From Tachypleus tridentatus (Eukaryota; Arthropoda; Merostomata; Xiphosura; Limulidae), in assembly GCF_004210375.1 (NCBI RefSeq), contig NC_134833.1, positions 141,414,127 through 141,478,126 of the forward strand: DNA of 64,000 nt, read 5' to 3'. Below the pieces are notes generated by a model. It was not told the DNA's origin, did not search any database, and saw only the letters and a list, made by a program, of their open reading frames with translations. Both the position numbers and the translations under genes were made by a program. Positions 57,858 to 64,000 of this stretch are shown here, piece after piece; positions within the stretch are counted from its first letter, which is position 1; each line of letters starts with the position of its first letter.

Positions 57858-58250
57858 GTATCTTCATAAGAGTTGGCAAGCTTTCAGAAAAATTACAAGT
57901 CTTTTGTATGTAACGAATAATTTTTAATTAAGTATTTTTACTAAAAATTTGTTCATGAACATATGGAGTCACAGCGTTGACTGCTCCAAGTGCAAAATTA
58001 TTTTCATGTTAAGATTAAAAATACTTCATTTGAAATTTTTCAGATTTTATTTGCTTACCCTCTGAAATATTCTGAATAAATATCAAAAGTTTTTTCATTA
58101 AAACTTTAAATTGTTTTAATTTTTTACACTAAATCGATACAGACTTGGTCAATTTGACTGATTTTGTAACCACCATGAAGAAAAAAAGAAACATAAATTA
58201 ACCCTTTTTTCTTTCTATAATAACTGCATAATGTAACATGAAACTACAAT
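57858..58250 (+). repeat. Dispersed repeat B, copy 2
   Basis: Shares ordered blocks with 12010-12345: 'tatcttcataagagttgg', 'aattacaag', 'gttgactgctccaag', 'agattaaaaatactt' and 'caatttgactgattttgtaa' before 'ccaccat'. The family is unclassified, and no protein is visible. Confidence 0.65.
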
Positions 58251-61200
58251 GGTGAACCCTAAATAGCCTAAAAGTTGTAACAGTTTACATCTGTTTCTAC
58301 TTAATTTTGTTTTATTGCTCTTTGAACCATGTCTCTAATAACTGTCACACAAATTATAAATCACTTGATGAATATGTAGTCCACATTGCCATAGTGAATG
58401 ACATAGCACACAAGCTACTTTTAGTTCAAACAAACTACTTCATGAGTAATAATTATTTTACTATATCTTACCTACTCTAACCTAACAAGTTTCTAATTTT
58501 TACATTTCAGTTACTTTTATGATGATAGTTAAAAAATGTGTTAAAAATAATATTGTACTTACCTTTGCAGGGTCTTTTGCCATCAGTTAGTGATGAAATT
58601 TAAGCCTACTTTTTGTACAATGATGATACAAATACTCAAAGCTTTGACTTAACCACAACAACTTACTTCACAAAAAGTAAACTAGTAGATGAAAATGTTT
58701 AAAATTTGACATAAATGTTCCTAAAGGTGTGTTGTTACACATTAGTAAAATATTTAATTTTTTCTACTATTTCTAAGAAAAAATGTTTTTTCTTTTATGT
58801 ACTTATTTGCACTTACTCTAATTTACATGCAATATGATTTTTATTTTGGGTATAAAACTACTATTTATTATCTAACAATTTTCACATTTCATTTGCATAA
58901 TCTCTAGAACCTGCTCAATGAATGTCAAAAGTTTTTAAGAGGAATGTTTATATTTTATTTTCCATTTTCTCTGTCATATCACTACCTATCCATTATCATC
59001 ACATATGCTGCAGGAAAAGAAAAAGGTGTACATCTTTTAGCTCTTTGTAGAAGCTTTTGAAAAAAAAATTAATACATGTGTAATTTCAGAGCTTTATCTT
59101 TTCACTTATAATTAATTTTTTAATATTCCTTTTTTTATTTCTACTAGTGTGTAAATTGCTCTGTTATTATTATTAATATAGAGCAACTCCTGTGTACGGA
59201 CTCTTTCACAAACACTTGCACTAATGAATGACACCAATTTGTTTATAGACTTTGACAGTCTAAGCTGCAACAAGTTAAATATATGAAAATCATCAAACAT
59301 TTCAAATATGCATTCTAAAACACAGTATGCAATGAATTAAAAATATAAATATTAAACATAAGTGCAATCTATCTATGTATAAGTTGAGAAACAGCAGTCA
59401 ACCACCACGTATACCTCAAGAGAACAATGTATTTACCTTTCTTTCATTTCAAAATGAAGTTGTACACCTACACTTGCTATTATACACATGAGGGAAGTCT
59501 GTTCCTACTGATCATAAGCATGCCAGTCAACTTCCAACAGTCATATAGAAACATTGCTTCAACTTTGCAAGTGGGCATATCTGACATTAAACTCAGAAAA
59601 CACTTTCGTCAGATAAATTTGAGGAGGATAAAGTATTGTAAAGGTCTTGAAAAATTAATCCAAAACATCTGTTTGTATAGTTTGAATGTCTCTAGGAATT
59701 GTCTGCATTCATAACACAGTTCCTTCTCTACCAGCTCTTAAAGTTGAGTACTTGTAATAACAAGCTGATCAGGTGACAGCAAAAACTGCAGTTTTAATTA
59801 CTTTATTAGATGTTTCTTTTTAAAATAGAGAAATCAACCTTAGATTATATAAAACTTTAAATTGTGTTGTACTTGATAATAATTATTCCATTTAAATAAA
59901 CTTTGAATGTAGTTCAGTGACATGCACAGAAGGGGATTAATGGGGTTTTAAAATGGTGTATTTGCTATAGTTAAAAAATATTTTACATATATATGCATCT
60001 TCCTATATTACAAAGTTTTCAGTTTATTAATATTCTCTATGAAAAGTAGAAACTTTATTTTTAAAGAGAAACCATATGAAGCAGATGGTTTAATAAATTT
60101 GTTGCAAAAGAAGTGTATGAAAACACCTGCTTTAATGAACTTCATACACTTGCAATCATAACTATAAATGTTACTGAAATCAACAGTTCTGTCAGACTTG
60201 TATATCACTAATGATCTTGCTTATGTATATGAATATGTTCTAGTAGTTACTAGCTAATACTTTATTTGTGATTAGTCAGCTACCTACTGAGATCAAAACT
60301 AATGATTAAATTAGTTGTCATTGTAGCTAGATACATTAATTTTCCAATCATATTTATTAATATTAGAATTCATTGTTTCTTCAGTTGGACACCTTCACTG
60401 TTAGAGCATTTTTATCATAAACTTAGGCATTTTTCAGATGTTCAGACAGTTTAGAAGGTTTGAGTTATTCCTGTATCCATATCCTAATCTAACAATGACA
60501 TAATCTCTATAATAAAAATATAATAATAGTAATAAGTTATAAATAATAAAAATAGATACATTCTTGGGACAAGTATGGCCCAATGGATCTGAGATTTTCT
60601 GTGGTTTACTTTTTGTTACCAACAAAAACAGAAATTAAGCTCTGTATGTTGGAACATTGGATGTTTATAAGAGTAATATACATCACTGTTTGATTAGAAT
60701 GTGGATGGTGTTAACTACTTGCCTTTGAGTATCTGTCCATAATATTAATAAAACAACAATTAAACATTGTAACTTGTATATTAACTTTTTATTAAAGTCC
60801 ATTGACAAGTGTAATGCCACATGTGACCTTGCAGTGATAAAAATAACTCAAGAAAGTTGCCCTGTATGAAACACAAACTTGAAACACATAGCATTATAAC
60901 CTTTTAAATTATAAATTTAAATTTTTGTCTCTTTATCACTTATAATAAAAATGATTACATGATATAGTTATTTACTTAGCCATTACTCATGACCCACATA
61001 ACTATTGACCTGAAAGCCAGTTTTCACTTGTGTACTGTAATAGGTCTAATGATGTCATGTGCTAAACCACTTTGTTGAAAGCAACTTTGTGATAAATGTT
61101 GAGTGTATTATGGTTAATACAAATAGTATTTATCTTGCTACATGCATAAAAACTTTTTGTTAATTCAGGAAGTTCTAGATATTATGTAAAAGATATATAT

Positions 61201-61864
61201 ATGAAAACCGTAAGACTCCATAACTTCACAGACAGGTCTTCTGTGTATGACATACTTGAAATGTTTACTCCAAAATTGACAAATTTTGTCAAGATATACT
61301 TTCTGCATTAAAAGTTATAGTTTGTATATTTTCATTGCTAAAATTTGGTCACAATAACTAAGCCTCTATACAAATCATTAAACATCTCCAGTAGTGTAAT
61401 TTATGAATAGAAGGGCATCTGAGATAAAGTACTACAACACATGTTGCTATTTGGCTTAATTCAAGTAGCTGAACATTACAAATGATACAGCAAAAGGTTA
61501 ATGTTCATGAAGTTGCAAAAGAATAAAAATGATGAATATCTGAACTGTACAATAAATAGCTAGAATATTAGTACTCTAAAAGTGAGTTAAATAGCAGAGA
61601 ATCACCTCAACTCTACATGTAGAAACTTTTGTCATGCTGTTGATAAGTGTTACAATAAATAGCCAACTATACGTTTTGACAGCTGAGCAACCCTAGGTTC
61701 ACTGTAAAAAATATCTGCTTTCTAGTGATCTAGCAGCTTCAATATTTTTGTGTCCTAGGACCTAACTGGCAGGATTTTGTTTTTAATACATATTTAACCC
61801 TTTTGTAACAGGCTCAATATGATGTACATGAGTTCATCTACACATTTGCACATGTTAAGTATTT

Positions 61865-62060
61865 GCACTATAACTTTTGATAGAGCGTGTGTATCTTCAC
61901 AAAATTTGGTAGGCTTTTATTAAAGATTACAAGAATTTTGTATACAAAAAATGAAATTTTTAATGAAATATTTTCTACTAAAGATTTATTTGTGAAAATA
62001 AGAATTTTGTTACTAGTATGAAGGCAAAGTGATTTTATTTTATGATTAAAAAACTTTTCT
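61865..62060 (+). repeat. Dispersed repeat B, copy 3, partial
   Basis: 'gtatcttcacaaaatttggt', 'aaagattacaagaattttgt', 'tactaaagatttatttgtga' and 'gattaaaaaactt' line up in order with copy 2. The right half seen in copies 1 and 2 is missing. Confidence 0.6.
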
Positions 62061-62500
62061 CCTAAACATTTCAAATGTTTGGTTTCAGTAAGACTTTATA
62101 TTTGATGTGCTAGAATTATTATATATTATAACACAAAAATACAAATGTTTAGTCTAAGTACCTTAAGTGTGATAACATTATTTTTGAACATATTTATTTA
62201 TTATATTTACCTTCCAGTCATGTCTACCTAAGATTATATAGCTTGCACCGATGAGGTACAAGTGAACTCAGATCACATATCCAGTAATATAAAACTGGCC
62301 TGGTATTTTATAATATACAGTCTTATTACTATTTAAAAATAAATTATTATACTTTTTAAATATAGAACAATAGATCAAGAAGTAAAGCAAACAATTCTCT
62401 TTTCACCAAAACCTTTGTACTCGGTTGTTGCTGAATGTAGGTTGCTAAGCCGTTTAAAATTTCACACATTGAGTATATCAAACAATTTTTTTTGACATTT

Positions 62501-62534
62501 TATATATGTGTGTGTGTGTGTGCATGTGTGTATG
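62501..62534. repeat. (TG)n microsatellite
   Basis: 'tatatatgtgtgtgtgtgtg' followed by 'tgcatgtgtgtatg', a short TG run inside the last intron of the window. Confidence 0.85.
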
Positions 62535-63355
62535 TAGTTGAATATGATAACATAAATTTCTCTATACTTTTTTTAGCATAGTAACTACAATATTTTTAAT
62601 ATTTTATAAAATTTGAAACTTTAAGCAGACTAAAGACACAACCTAATACCTCCTTGAAAATTTGGATTGAAAGAATGTAGAAGCCTTTTCAAAGATTAAA
62701 ATGGCAGGGAAACTGCTCTGGGGATATTCTGAACTGTTGATTGGTTATTCACATGTCATATACTGTAGTAAAAATATATAAAATGGAAAGAGTTGAATGG
62801 GCCACCATGTTTGATTTAGTGCATTATTTGGTATTTTTTGGCACAAAGTAACTTGGCTATCTGTCAGTCCAGTACATAAGCCATGTCTCAGCAAAATAAC
62901 AGTTTTATATTCTAACTTGTCAATATTAATAATTTGAGTTTGTAATTTGTATGAAATTATAGACTGTATTTTGACATCACAAACATCTAATTTTAAACAG
63001 TGCTTCATTCAGCATACCACATGAATCACTAAGATCCATATTTAAATGTTATTTTAATATTTACTATTATATTAAGAAATTAACTTGTATAATATTAAAG
63101 TTTGAATTATAATTTGCACTTTGATTCCAGACTTATTAACATAAATTTATAAAATAGTAGTTCAATAAAATGTTGAATGTAAGTTGGCAAATAGAGTGCC
63201 ATGACTTTTGAACCCTGCCCCATTGCAAAAGGATTAATGTGTTTATAAATTGATAGGTTATTATTATTTGGTGGCAAGGTCAACCTAATATATTAATTGT
63301 GTATTTTATTAGCTCAACATTAAAAGCAAATTCTTTTTATTGTTATTCTGAACAG

Positions 63356-63623
63356 AAAGAAATAATAGATTGTGATGATCTAGGAGATCCTCATACTTCT
63401 CCAGATAGTGGTAGCAGTGAAGAACCAGATAATTCAATATCAGAAGAACCCATTGATGAACCTTCAGATGATAAACAAGATGATGAAACAGGTCCACAGC
63501 CTAACCTTCCTACTATGTCTTTAACAACTGAAATGCTAGAGGTGAAACCGATGAAAGCAAAACCAGTTTCTGCCATCGTAGACCTTGAGACATCACCTCT
63601 TGGAAGCCTTCAGTTCTATTTCC
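63356..63623 (+). CDS. ELM2-SANT gene exon: acidic region
   Basis: Acceptor 'ctgaacag', donor GTAAGT after 63623; phase 0 in, phase 1 out. The first half is dense in Asp, Glu and Ser (IIDCDDLGDPHTSPDSGSSEE, then SISEEPIDEPSDDKQDDE). The second half has TMSLTTEMLEVKPMKAKP and ends SPLGSLQFYF plus one base. The closing aromatic motif probably starts a further folded segment encoded right of the window. No GATA-type zinc finger, which MTA proteins carry after SANT, appears in this exon. Confidence 0.8.
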
Positions 63624-64000
63624 GTAAGTTTGGTCTTATGTAATTATATGTTATGGTTTTCAATAAGTCATTATGAATTCCTATCCATTAAATCTTTCTA
63701 TACGGACATTATTTTCTATGCATGTTATAAGGTTTTACTGAGTTACATTAACAATTTAATTAAAGTACTCCATTACAGTATATGACAAAACTTGGCATCA
63801 CAACATGACTATTTATCCATATTTCAAAATTACATCATTTTTAGGTTCTTAATTTTTGTAAGGTAATATTGTTTTTAATCCTAAATTTCCCGTAATACAA
63901 GAATCATGACATTTGCTTTCAATGCATCCTCACTTTAATTTATTTACCACCCCTGCAGAAAGTATGAAATTTAATGTAAATTACTCATTATGATGTTATT
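63624..64000. other. Intron to the window edge
   Basis: AT-rich sequence following the last donor. No further exon is visible before position 64000. Confidence 0.5.

Larger units (their letters stand above)
57149..63355. other. Intron with two copies of repeat B
   Basis: Besides the repeat B copies and a TG tract, listed separately, this 6.2-kb intron shows no recognisable exon. The segment 58780-58960 also resembles part of repeat B ('catttgcataatctctagaa', 'aatgtcaaaagtttttaaga') but too weakly to delimit. Confidence 0.45.
30800..64000 (+). other. Span of the ELM2-SANT gene, 3' end missing
   Basis: Exons at 31105-31120 (tentative), 47270-47377, 48205-48307, 48783-48873, 49325-49510, 57023-57148 and 63356-63623 join in phase. 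All internal exons have AG and GT borders. The product would have a short acidic start, an ELM2 domain, a His/Cys-rich linker, a SANT domain and an acidic Ser/Glu/Asp-rich region. By analogy it is a nuclear co-repressor scaffold that recruits class I histone deacetylases: ELM2 plus SANT bind HDAC1/2 in MTA, MIER, RCOR and RERE proteins. The introns are about 16 kb, 0.8, 0.5, 0.45, 7.5 and 6.2 kb and hold most of the mobile elements on this side of the window. Confidence 0.8.

Overview
The window is AT-rich animal nuclear DNA: short exons in large introns, GT/AG splice sites, microsatellites and many eroded transposable elements. The tRNA-headed SINEs, with a body running through 'gggggcgttataatgtgac' to 'agctttgtgcgaaattc', are a type I associate from memory with horseshoe crabs (Xiphosura: Limulus, Tachypleus). 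An arthropod, most likely a chelicerate horseshoe crab, is therefore my best guess; it is an inference and not something the window proves.

Layout. (1) Positions 1-2690 hold the 3' end of a kelch-repeat gene on the + strand: one terminal coding exon, a stop and poly(A) signals. (2) About 2.7-30.8 kb is intergenic and dominated by mobile DNA: a 62-bp tandem array, two Ty3/gypsy remnants, three broken Tc1-like transposases, a CR1-like LINE on the - strand, an inverted-repeat element, and most of the SINEs. (3) From about 31.1 kb to the right edge runs one + strand gene with ELM2 and SANT domains, closest by eye to the MTA proteins of the NuRD deacetylase complex. Exons at 47.27, 48.2, 48.8, 49.3, 57.0 and 63.36 kb join in phase; a tiny first coding exon at 31.1 kb is proposed because its phase also fits. 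The gene continues beyond the window.

The introns of the ELM2-SANT gene carry a mariner with both TIRs and TA duplications, two MITE-like elements, a 42-bp minisatellite of about 17 units, a decayed repeat-family ORF, and a 4.3-kb I/Nimb-like LINE with both ends and a target-site duplication.

The most informative pattern is among the mobile elements. Three SINE families with different tRNA-like heads share a similar 3' tail, and the LINE at 49.8-54.1 kb ends in a matching tail, which suggests one LINE machinery mobilises all three. Several insertions carry readable duplications or sit inside other repeats, giving relative ages. I found no prokaryote-type features, no CRISPR array, and no intact tRNA or rRNA gene.
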